From Hyphomicrobiales bacterium (GTDB taxonomy: Bacteria; Pseudomonadota; Alphaproteobacteria; Rhizobiales; Rhizobiaceae), in NCBI GenBank assembly GCA_900469955.1, contig UBYX01000014.1, positions 181,620-245,619 on the forward strand: a stretch of 64,000 nt of DNA, in the 5' to 3' direction. The position numbers were made by a program, and so were the translations under genes. Shown here in pieces: positions 43,130-51,038 of the stretch; position 1 is the first letter of the stretch, and each line of letters opens with the position of its first letter. The notes beneath the pieces are model-generated. The model was not told the DNA's origin. It made no database searches and saw only the letters and a program-made list of their open reading frames with translations.

Positions 43130-43746
43130 GATTGAGATTAACTTCCCGGACAGCGGCCAGGCCTGCATTGCCGGAACCCGCATCCTCGCCCCCGAAAGCA
43201 GGCTGGAAGAAATCGAAGTGTGGTTGAAGCAGGCCGCTGCGGCCTTCCGGGTCGGCGATCCCGCCGACCGCGACGTGAGGATCGGGCCTATGGTGAGCCG
43301 GAAGCAGTGGGATCGCGTGCAGAGCTATATCCGGCTCGGGTTGGAAGAAGGCGCCACGCTCCTGTCTGGTGGCGATGGACGGCCCGATGATCTCGCCCGG
43401 GGCTGGTTCATCCGCCCGACGATCTTCACAGGTGTGCGCAACGACATGAGGATCGCGCGCGAGGAGATTTTCGGGCCGGTCCTCGTTGTCATTCCATATC
43501 GCGACGAGGACGATGCCATCGTGATCGCAAATGATACCGACTACGGCCTCCAGGCCCATGTTTTCGTCCGACATCGGCCATGCGAAGAAGGCCGCCGAGC
43601 AGATCGTGGCCGGCCGTGTCATCATCAACGGCGCACCACACGAACCACTGGCCCCTTTCGGCGGCTTCAAGCAATCCGGCTTCGGCCGGGAATTCGGCAT
43701 CTTCGGTCTCGAGGCATTTCTCGAACCCCGAGCCGTGCTGGCCTGA
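43130..43746 (+). pseudogene. C-terminal fragment of an aldehyde dehydrogenase, frameshifted
   Basis: Begins at the catalytic-Cys region ([12 protein letters not shown]) and continues with [20 protein letters not shown], then [20 protein letters not shown], then DYGLQAHVF. At about 43555 the frame shifts, and the ending ([20 protein letters not shown], then [13 protein letters not shown]) is read in another frame to a stop at 43746. The N-terminal NAD-binding half is absent, lost at the junction with the dnaE2 piece. It cannot be functional. Confidence 0.88.
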
Positions 43747-43757
43747 CGACATCTGAC

Positions 43758-43996
43758 ATGGCCAAAATCGCATTGGTCACCGGCGCCAACAACGGACTTG
43801 GCAGGGGCCGCCGGCCGACTGGGGCGGTTTGGGAAGGTTTCATTTAGGAAGCCAGGGCTTCGATCGCAGGCGCGGCGGCAGACGAGCCGGCTACTGGGGC
43901 GCTGCCTTTGTCGCCACGCTGGCCACCCTGCCCGACGGTGGTCCGCCCGGCAGCTTATTCAAAGATGCAGGGATCCCCTCGAGGAATATCAGGTGA
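43758..43996 (+). pseudogene. Remnant of a short-chain dehydrogenase with internal deletion
   Basis: The start [15 protein letters not shown] is an SDR Rossmann glycine motif with an ATG 12 bases after the aldehyde dehydrogenase stop. After about 15 residues the similarity ends. The family C-terminus appears about 90 bases later in another frame ([20 protein letters not shown], then FKDAG) to a TGA at 43994. A typical SDR is about 245 residues, so some 75 percent of the gene is deleted. Confidence 0.75.
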
Positions 43997-44032
43997 TCAG
44001 GAGCTCGGATCGAGGAGCCGATTGCCGATCGA

Positions 44033-44449
44033 TCAGGCGACCGTCAGCGCCACATTGATGTTGCCGCGGATCGCTTTGGAATAGGGGCAGGTATGATGAG
44101 CTTCCTCGACCAGCGACTGGGCGACGTCGCGCTCGATGCCCGGCAGGCTTACATTCAACCGCGCCTGCAGGCAATAGCCACCCTCAGCCGTTCCGAGATC
44201 GACCTCGGCGTCGACGGCCGCGCCTTCGGGTAACCTAATCTTGCGCTTGCCAGCCGCGATGCCGATGGCGCCAAGAAAGCAGGCCGACCAGCCGGCGGCG
44301 AAAAGCTGTTCTGGATTAGTGCCGGGCTTGGTGCTGCCGGGAGGCGAGAGCTTGATGTCGAGTTCGCCGTCGCTGCTCTTCGAGAAGCCGTCGCGGCCGC
44401 CGATCGTATGGGTTTTGCCGGTATAGAGAACTTGGTCGATCTGGGTCAT
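44033..44449 (-). CDS. ohr: Organic hydroperoxide resistance protein Ohr (OsmC family)
   Basis: 138 residues with both redox cysteines of Ohr: GWSACFLGAIG (about residue 56) and HHTCPYSKA (about residue 120). It reduces organic and fatty-acid hydroperoxides using lipoylated partners. Length and the N-terminal VLYTGKTHTIGGRDG are typical. GGAGTGATCCC precedes the ATG. No OhrR is adjacent. Confidence 0.92.
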   Translation of the reverse strand: MTQIDQVLYTGKTHTIGGRDGFSKSSDGELDIKLSPPGSTKPGTNPEQLFAAGWSACFLGAIGIAAGKRKIRLPEGAAVDAEVDLGTAEGGYCLQARLNVSLPGIERDVAQSLVEEAHHTCPYSKAIRGNINVALTVA

Positions 44450-44616
44450 GGGATCACTCCTTGCTGGTTCGCATTGTGCGACGTGTTGACAGGCAGTGAT
44501 TTGGCGCCACAGCGTATCGCCGATGTTTCAAAAAGGGCTCGAATTGTGTCGGAATGTAGCGCCCGCTCGCACCGATACGTTCCAACACCGAAAAGCCCCT
44601 GAGGGCTTTGGCTTGA

Positions 44617-45918
44617 TCAGCGGATAACGACTTCGGCCGCCAGGCCGCCGCCCTCTCTGTTGTAGAGGCGGATTGATCCGCCAAGCGCGGTCGCCAGCTG
44701 CTGGGCGATGGCGAGACCGAGACCGGTGCCGCCGGTTTCCCTGTTGCGGGATTGTTCGAGTCGGTAGAAAGGCTGCATCGCGGCCTCAAGCTGATCCTCG
44801 GGGATACCCGGGCCGCGATCCATCACCGTAATAGCGATTGCATCACCACGTCTTTCGAGGCCGACCTCCGCCGAGCCGGCAAATTTCAGAGCGTTGTCGA
44901 TGAAGTTGGTTAGGATACGGCGCAGCGCATGCGGCTTGGTCTGGACCGGACCTTCGGCCGAACCGGTGACGGTAACCGCCTTGCCGATATCCTGGTAATC
45001 GTAGACCATGCTTTCCACAAAAGAGGCGATTTCGATGCGGGAGACCTTTTCGACATTGCCATGCGCGCTGCGTGCATAGGCGATGCCGTCCTGCACCAGC
45101 CGCTCGATCTCGCCGAGATCGCGGACCAGCTTGCCTTTCTCGGTCGATTCATCGGCCATTTCAGCGCGCAGCTTCATACGGGTGATCGGCGTCTGGAGGT
45201 CATGCGAGATTGCAGCGAGAATCTGCACCCGCTCTTGGAGATAATGAGCGATGCGCTCGCGCATGGCATTGAACGCGCGCGCCGCATGCGCCACTTCGCT
45301 CGGCCCCTCCTCATTCATCGGCACGCCGTTGCGGTTTGGATCGAGCGCGTCGGCCGCCGAGGCAAGTAGAGCGAGGGGGCGCGTCGCGAGCCGCACGGCA
45401 AGCCAGACGCAGAGGATGATCAGCGCCATCTGGACTGCAAGCACATAGGGCAGCCATTCGGCGATCGGCATCACACCACGCGGCGTCACGTCGAGTGTCA
45501 ACGGCGAACCATCGCTCAGCGTGAGATGGGCCTGAAGACGGGGGCCTTGCCCGGGAATTGACTCGACCCTTATCGCGAATTTGTGCCCGGCCGCTTCCTC
45601 GATCCGGCCCGCAATCTCCTTCGCCCTGGCAGAGAGATCGGGCACGCCCGGATCACCCGGACCCAGCACGACACGGTAGCTGCCCCGGCTCAGTCGGTCC
45701 AGCCAGTCCGGCCTCTCATTGGCCGGCAGACGGTCGAGGATGGCGATGGAGGTCGCGACATCAGTCTCCAGCGTACCGAGCATGACCGCCTTGGCGGACA
45801 TGTAGCGCTCCAGAAACAGGATGCTGAAAGAAAGCCCGTAGGCGACCAGAAGGCCGGCGAACAGAATGAGGAAGAGTCGCGACCGGAGCGATCCCGGCCA
45901 GAGACGGAAAGCCGTCAT
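44617..45918 (-). CDS. Sensor histidine kinase (EnvZ-like)
   Basis: 433 residues. Two membrane helices (about 13-33 and 162-183) flank a periplasmic sensor domain of about 130 residues. A HAMP linker follows (LATRPLALLASAADALDPNR), then the H-box ISHDLQTPITRMKLRAEM, and the ATPase domain with FIDNALKFA (N-box), DRGPGIPEDQLEAAMQPFYR (D and F boxes) and GGTGLGLAIAQ (G-box). The start overlaps the response regulator stop by four bases. It senses an unknown periplasmic signal and phosphorylates the adjacent regulator. Confidence 0.92.
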   Translation of the reverse strand: MTAFRLWPGSLRSRLFLILFAGLLVAYGLSFSILFLERYMSAKAVMLGTLETDVATSIAILDRLPANERPDWLDRLSRGSYRVVLGPGDPGVPDLSARAKEIAGRIEEAAGHKFAIRVESIPGQGPRLQAHLTLSDGSPLTLDVTPRGVMPIAEWLPYVLAVQMALIILCVWLAVRLATRPLALLASAADALDPNRNGVPMNEEGPSEVAHAARAFNAMRERIAHYLQERVQILAAISHDLQTPITRMKLRAEMADESTEKGKLVRDLGEIERLVQDGIAYARSAHGNVEKVSRIEIASFVESMVYDYQDIGKAVTVTGSAEGPVQTKPHALRRILTNFIDNALKFAGSAEVGLERRGDAIAITVMDRGPGIPEDQLEAAMQPFYRLEQSRNRETGGTGLGLAIAQQLATALGGSIRLYNREGGGLAAEVVIR

Positions 45919-46655
45919 TGCCGCGGCTCCGAAATCTCGACCGGAACGGAGAAGACATAGCCTTCGCTGCGCACCGTCTTGATATAGGTGGGCTCTCGCG
46001 CATCGTCGCCGAGCCGCTGGCGGAGCCGGCTGACCATCAGATCGATCGAGCGGTCGAAGATTTCGGACTCGCGGCCCTGCGTCAGGTTCAGGAGCTGGTC
46101 GCGGTTGAGCACGCGCTGCGGATGATCGATGAAGACGCGGAGCATGCGATATTCCGCGCCACTCAGCGCCACCTCGGTGCCTTGCTTGTCGATCAGGTGA
46201 CGGCCGATGGTATCGAGCTGCCAGTCACCGAAAGTCAGCAACTGGCCAGCCTCCGAAATCTGCAGGTTCGGCGGCAGCATGCGTGTGCGCCGTAGTACAG
46301 CCTTTATGCGGGCAAGCAGCTCGCGGGCGACGAAAGGCTTCGGCAAATAGTCGTCCGCGCCCATTTCTAGGCCGATGATCCGGTCCGTCTCGTCGCTGCG
46401 CGCCGTCAGCATCAGGATCGGCGTCGTCTTGTGCTTGCCGGCCCGCAGCTCGCGGGTCAGCACGAGGCCGTCATCGCCGGGCATCATCACGTCGAGCACG
46501 ATGATATCGACCGTATTGGCCTCAAGTAACTTGCGCATCTGCCGGCCGTCTGCGGCGACGGTGGCGCGCAACCCGTTCTTGGTCAGGTATGCCGAGACCA
46601 GTTCGCGGATCTCGCCGTCGTCATCGACGATCAGGACGTGGTCGACATGTTCCAT
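45915..46655 (-). CDS. OmpR-family response regulator
   Basis: 246 residues. Receiver domain 1-120 with acidic DDD (11-13), phospho-acceptor D55 in VLDVMMPGDDG, and the conserved Lys in YLPKPF. Winged-helix DNA-binding domain about 140-235 (LSGAEYRMLRVFIDHPQRVL, then FDRSIDLMVSRLRQRLGDD, the recognition helix). Cotranslated with the kinase. The tandem and inverted TGTAKC hexamers at 47870-47915 are a plausible DNA target. Confidence 0.92.
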   Translation of the reverse strand: MEHVDHVLIVDDDGEIRELVSAYLTKNGLRATVAADGRQMRKLLEANTVDIIVLDVMMPGDDGLVLTRELRAGKHKTTPILMLTARSDETDRIIGLEMGADDYLPKPFVARELLARIKAVLRRTRMLPPNLQISEAGQLLTFGDWQLDTIGRHLIDKQGTEVALSGAEYRMLRVFIDHPQRVLNRDQLLNLTQGRESEIFDRSIDLMVSRLRQRLGDDAREPTYIKTVRSEGYVFSVPVEISEPRQ

Positions 46656-46747
46656 CAGGATATTCCGGACTGCTTATGATTTCTGGCAGGCCTCAGGGCC
46701 CGCCTCTCCTTAGACTTTCCCGCGCGCCGCGCGAAGAGGCAAGCGCG

Positions 46748-47791
46748 TCACAAACGCGCCACATCGAGCACGGCCTGAGCAAATTCGCGCGGCGCCTCCT
46801 GCGGCAGATTATGGCCGATGCCGCCGGTGATCGGCCGGTGCTGATACTTGCCGGTGAACTTTGTGGCATAGACTGCCGGATCCGGATGCGGCGCGGCGTT
46901 GGCGTCACCCTCCATGGTGATTGTGGGCACGGAAATCTTAGGGCCCATTGCAAGCTTTTCCTCACAGGTATCGAAGCGCGCCTCGCCCTCGACCAGGCCG
47001 AGGCGCCAGCGATAGTTATGGATGGTGATCGCCACGTGGTCAGGATTATCGAGCGACTTGGCCGAACGTTCGAAAGTCGCATCATCAAACTGCCAGCTCG
47101 GCGATGCCGTTTGCCAGATAAGGCGGGCAAATTCGCGGGTGTTGGCTTCATAACCCAGCCGGCCGCGCTCGGTGGCGAAATAGAACTGGTACCACCAGGC
47201 AAGCTCCGCCTTGGGCGGCAGCGGCCTGGCATTGATCGTCTGGCTGCCGATCAGGTAACCGCTTACGGAGACGAGGGCACGGCAGCGTTCGGGCCAAAGT
47301 GCGGCAATGATGTCGGCCGTGCGTGCACCCCAATCGTAGCCGGCGATGATCGCCGAAGAAATGTCGAGCGCGTCCATGAGCGCGATCATGTCGACGGCGA
47401 GCGCCGATTGCTGGCCGTTACGTGGCGTCGCTTCCGAAAGGAAGCGCGTGGTGCCATAGCCGCGCAGATGCGGCACGATCACACGATAACCTTCGGCCGC
47501 GAGAACAGGCACGACATCGACATAGCTGTGGATGTCGTAAGGCCAGCCGTGCAGCAGCAGCACGGCCGGACCATCCTGCGCACCAGCCTCGACATAACCG
47601 ACTTCGAGATCGCCGGCCTTCACGCTCTTCAGGGCCTCGAAGCCGTTATGGCCGCCAGCTGCGGTCGCCGCGATGATGGTCTTGCTCGGAGCGGTGTGGG
47701 CGGGGGTCGGAAGGCCGAGCCTCACGGCGGCAACGCCCAGGGCGGCCACGCCGAACAGGCGGCGGCGTTCGAGATTGATTTCAGCGATCAT
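46748..47791 (-). CDS. Exported alpha/beta hydrolase, epoxide-hydrolase-like
   Basis: 347 residues from ATG 47791 (GTGGAGAGACCG upstream). The N-terminus carries a Tat-type signal (ERRRLFGVAALGVAA). Fold motifs: LLLHGWPYDIHSY (oxyanion HG), AGYDWGARTA with Asp as nucleophile (as in epoxide hydrolases and dehalogenases) and a terminal GGIGHNLPQEAP histidine. The protein probably acts in the periplasm. It lies upstream of and in line with the two-component genes (92-base gap) and diverges from dipZ, sharing the candidate regulator site. Confidence 0.87.
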   Translation of the reverse strand: MIAEINLERRRLFGVAALGVAAVRLGLPTPAHTAPSKTIIAATAAGGHNGFEALKSVKAGDLEVGYVEAGAQDGPAVLLLHGWPYDIHSYVDVVPVLAAEGYRVIVPHLRGYGTTRFLSEATPRNGQQSALAVDMIALMDALDISSAIIAGYDWGARTADIIAALWPERCRALVSVSGYLIGSQTINARPLPPKAELAWWYQFYFATERGRLGYEANTREFARLIWQTASPSWQFDDATFERSAKSLDNPDHVAITIHNYRWRLGLVEGEARFDTCEEKLAMGPKISVPTITMEGDANAAPHPDPAVYATKFTGKYQHRPITGGIGHNLPQEAPREFAQAVLDVARL

Positions 47792-47869
47792 CGGTCTCTC
47801 CACAGGTTGGAACACGATGAGGAAATAGCCGGTCGCATGTATCCTTCTTATGTCCGCCGCCGCCCGATT

Positions 47870-47915
47870 TGTATCGCTGTGTAGCGGTCAGGATCGGCGG
47901 CTACACAACGATACA
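47870..47915. promoter_or_regulatory. Tandem hexamers in inverted orientation: likely OmpR-type response-regulator site
   Basis: TGTATC at 47870 and TGTAGC at 47880 (ten bases apart, one helical turn) are mirrored by GCTACA at 47900 and GATACA at 47910. Together they form a 15-bp inverted repeat with one mismatch and a 14-base spacer. This is the geometry expected for OmpR-family dimers binding on both sides of a divergent promoter pair (hydrolase leftward, dipZ rightward). Another TGTATC lies at 47838. Confidence 0.65.
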
Positions 47916-48025
47916 TTTCGACCGGTCGTTAGACACATCCCGGATACCTCGCCCCAGGCAAATGCATCTCGTTACCTGGGCCGGTCGCACCTGCCCTATC
48001 GGCAAGGCATTCAAAGGAAACGACG

Positions 48026-49786
48026 ATGACGCTCCTGGTCATAGCCTATCTCGGAGGTGTGCTGACGATCCTCAGCCCCTGCATCCTCCCCATCCTGCCC
48101 TTCGTCTTCGCGCGCGCCGGGCAACCCTTCTTTAAGAGCACGCTGCCGATGCTGGCAGGCATGGCCGTGACTTTTGCAGGCATAGCTACCCTGGCTGCGG
48201 TCGGCGGCGACTGGGCGGTCCATGCCAATGAATATGGCCGGCTCGGCGCACTGGCCCTGCTCGCGATTTTCGGCCTCAGCCTGCTCTCGCCTCACATCGC
48301 AACAATCATCACGAGACCTGTGGTCGATCTCGGTGCGCGGCTGACCTCCATGGCCGGCGATCCAGCCGCGCCGACCGTCGCGGGCTCCGCACTGCTCGGC
48401 ATTGCGACCGGTCTGCTTTGGGCACCCTGCGCCGGTCCGATCCTTGGTCTCGTGCTCACGGGTGCAGCGCTTCAGGGCGCCAATCTCCAGACGACATTTC
48501 TGCTGCTCGCCTATGCCGCGGGTGCCGCGACCTCACTCTCTATCGCCCTCTTCGCCGGCGGGAGAGTGTATGCCCGGATGAAGCGGTCTCTGCATCTGAG
48601 CGAACGGCTGCGGCAGGGCCTTGGCGTCGCCGTCCTCGCCGGCGTAGCCGTCATCGCGCTAGGTGCCGACACCGGCTCGCTGGCCCGCCTGTCCTATGCA
48701 AGTACCTCGGTGTTCGAGCAGGCGGTGCTCGACCGGTTCCACCCCCGACAATCCTCGCTCGTCGCCAGCAATTCTGTGGTCATGACCGAGGCATCCGGCA
48801 AGCAACCCTTCGTCAGCGACTTGCCGATCGAAGGGCGCGCCCCGGGCCTGGACGGCGCTATTGAATGGCTGAACTCCCAGCCGCTCACCGCTGCCGACCT
48901 TCGTGGCAAGGTCGTCCTCGTCGATTTCTGGACGTATTCCTGCATCAACTGCATACGCACCGTCCCCTATGTTCGCGCCTGGGCGGAGAAATACAAGGAC
49001 CAGGGTTTGGTCGTCATTGGCGTGCACGCCCCGGAATTTGCTTTCGAGAAGCAGGTCGACAATGTCCGCAAGGCGGTCGCCGATTTCGGCATCCGCTACC
49101 CCGTCGCCGTCGACAATGACTACCGCATCTGGCGCGCCTTTGAGAACAGCTACTGGCCAGCCCATTACCTGATCGATGCTAAGGGGCAGCTGCGCTACCG
49201 CCATTTCGGCGAGGGCAACTATGCCCAGACAGAGCAGGCGATACAGGACCTGCTGCGTGAGGCCGGAGACAAGATAGCCGCGGAAGCGACCGTCGCCCCC
49301 GACGCCAAGGGTGCGGAGATGGCTCCGGACCTAACCAATCTCGGCTCCGGTGAGACCTATCTCGGTTACCAACGCGCCGCCGGCTTCGTTTCGCCTGAAG
49401 GCATCCTATCAGACACCTCCCGGGATTACACCGTCACCAAACCCGGCCTCAACGAATGGGGCCTGTCCGGAAGCTGGACCGTCGGCGCCGAGAAGGCCGT
49501 GCTCGACAAGGCCTATGGCAGCATCGCCTACCGCTTCAGCGCCCGCGATCTGCACCTGGTGCTCGGCCCCCGCGCCGACGGCAAGCCGGTCCGCTTCAAG
49601 GTGACCATTGACGGCAAAGCGCCGGGCGCAAGCCACGGCGCCGACACCGACGTCGACGGCAACGGCAAGATCGACAAGACCCGCCTCTACCAGCTCGTCC
49701 GCCAGGAGGGCGAAATCAAGGCTCGCAATTTCGAGATCCGCTTTCTCGACCACGGCGTCGAAGCCTATGCCTTTACCTTCGGCTAG
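48026..49786 (+). CDS. dipZ: DipZ-like CcdA-thioredoxin-jelly-roll fusion protein
   Basis: 586 residues in three parts. Residues 1-230 are a CcdA/DsbD-type membrane domain with the redox cysteines in LSPCILPILPF and APCAGPILG. Residues 270-410 are a periplasmic TlpA-like thioredoxin with C306-x-x-C309 (SCINCIR). From about 430 onward is a beta-rich carbohydrate-binding-like C-terminal domain (ETYLGYQRAAGF onwards). It moves reducing power across the inner membrane to periplasmic thiols. AAAGGAAACGACG precedes the ATG. Divergent from the hydrolase. Confidence 0.92.
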   Translation: MTLLVIAYLGGVLTILSPCILPILPFVFARAGQPFFKSTLPMLAGMAVTFAGIATLAAVGGDWAVHANEYGRLGALALLAIFGLSLLSPHIATIITRPVVDLGARLTSMAGDPAAPTVAGSALLGIATGLLWAPCAGPILGLVLTGAALQGANLQTTFLLLAYAAGAATSLSIALFAGGRVYARMKRSLHLSERLRQGLGVAVLAGVAVIALGADTGSLARLSYASTSVFEQAVLDRFHPRQSSLVASNSVVMTEASGKQPFVSDLPIEGRAPGLDGAIEWLNSQPLTAADLRGKVVLVDFWTYSCINCIRTVPYVRAWAEKYKDQGLVVIGVHAPEFAFEKQVDNVRKAVADFGIRYPVAVDNDYRIWRAFENSYWPAHYLIDAKGQLRYRHFGEGNYAQTEQAIQDLLREAGDKIAAEATVAPDAKGAEMAPDLTNLGSGETYLGYQRAAGFVSPEGILSDTSRDYTVTKPGLNEWGLSGSWTVGAEKAVLDKAYGSIAYRFSARDLHLVLGPRADGKPVRFKVTIDGKAPGASHGADTDVDGNGKIDKTRLYQLVRQEGEIKARNFEIRFLDHGVEAYAFTFG

Positions 49787-49833
49787 GCGCTCACTTCCCT
49801 AACGACCACCACGCAACCAAAGGAGAGAACAAC

Positions 49834-50586
49834 ATGGTTCGCATTTCCACCTTCGCCGTCGTCTTCTTCACCAGCGCCATCGCCTTAGCAGCCCAGGCCG
49901 CCGAGGTCCGCAATATTGTCATAGTGCACGGCGCCCTCGCCGATGGCTCCGGCTGGCGCAGGGCCACCGAGATCCTTGAGGATCGCGGCTACAATGTCAC
50001 CATCGTCCAGCAGCCGATCACGTCGCTGGCCGACGATGTCGCCGCGACCAAGCGAGTGCTCGACCTGCAGACGGGTCCGACCCTGTTGGTCGGTCACAGC
50101 TATGGCGGCATGGTGATCAGCGAGGCCGGCAACCGGCCCGATGTTGCGGGCCTGGTCTATGTGGCGGCCTTCCAGCCGGACAAGGGCGAGAGCCTCATCG
50201 GGCTCGCTAGCTCCAAGCCTGCCGGCGGCATGAATATCCGCGAGACCAAGGACGGCCAATATCTCTATATCGACCCGGCCGCCTTCCCCAACGACTTCGC
50301 AGCGGACCTGCCAAGAGAGGAAGCCGCCTTCCTCGCCCGTAGCCAGGTCTTCGCGGCGAAGAAGGCCTTCACGGCCCAGGCCAGCGATCCGGCCTGGAAA
50401 GTCAAAAAGAGCTGGTCAGTGGTTGCGATCCGCGACCGTTCGATCAATCCTGAACTCGAGCGGGATATGGCCAAGCGGGCCGGAAGCCAAATCATCGAAA
50501 TCGAAGCCAGCCACGCCGTCTTCGCGTCTCAACCGGAGAAAGTCGCCGACGTCATCGATGAGGCGGCCCTGGTGCTTTCGAAGTAG
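49834..50586 (+). CDS. Exported alpha/beta hydrolase (EstC-like)
   Basis: 250 residues with a Sec signal peptide (MVRISTFAVVFFTSAIALAA, cleavage near AQA-AEV). Oxyanion segment VHGALADGSGWR, nucleophile Ser in VGHSYGGMV and catalytic His in ASHAVFASQ. The small size fits methylesterase or acetone-cyanohydrin-like hydrolases. It follows dipZ by 47 bases with AAGGAGAG as ribosome site, so the two are probably one operon encoding periplasmic redox and hydrolytic functions. Confidence 0.87.
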   Translation: MVRISTFAVVFFTSAIALAAQAAEVRNIVIVHGALADGSGWRRATEILEDRGYNVTIVQQPITSLADDVAATKRVLDLQTGPTLLVGHSYGGMVISEAGNRPDVAGLVYVAAFQPDKGESLIGLASSKPAGGMNIRETKDGQYLYIDPAAFPNDFAADLPREEAAFLARSQVFAAKKAFTAQASDPAWKVKKSWSVVAIRDRSINPELERDMAKRAGSQIIEIEASHAVFASQPEKVADVIDEAALVLSK

Positions 50587-51038
50587 CAGTATCGCGCGCT
50601 CAGCGCTCTTTCCGCCGGGTTCGGGTGCTTCGTGACGACGCTCATGTATGATATTCGCCTTGGCTCGAACCGTCGGCTGGCGTGCCCATTTTGCTTGAGC
50701 AGGTGGAAAGCGGCCAGCCATCCGCCCACGCTCAGGTTACAAGGGAACGATCCAAACTTGAGAAGGGCGAACGGGCCAGAATTTCGCCCGGCTGAGCAAA
50801 ACCGACGAAGGTCTTTGACCGATATGAATCTGCGACCGGCTCGTTCGTCATACCTCAAACCGAGGTATCTTGTATTGTCGAGTTTTTCGGCTGCAAAAAC
50901 TACGAAGTGTCAAAATGGCACTGAGAGCAAAGACGCGCAACGTACCGCTGGGCGCACTCCCTGCTGTGCAGGTGATTCTAACTGAGTGCGACGGTCGAAG
51001 GAACAGGCTGATACGAACTTCGTTCTTGCAGGCCAGCA
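50587..51038. other. Intergenic region before the mfd-like gene
   Basis: Promoter side of the mfd-like gene. Frames here are short and lack motifs. No RNA or terminator hairpin with a T-tract was identified. Confidence 0.35.

Noticed and set aside
43116..43700. Long N-terminal extension of the dnaE2 fragment on the minus strand
   Set aside because: It runs antisense to the aldehyde dehydrogenase fragment and has no DnaE2 similarity; dnaE2 similarity starts only at about 43115.
46589..47884. 431-residue plus-strand frame opposite the exported hydrolase
   Set aside because: Antisense shadow; the hydrolase on the minus strand has clear catalytic motifs and a Tat signal.
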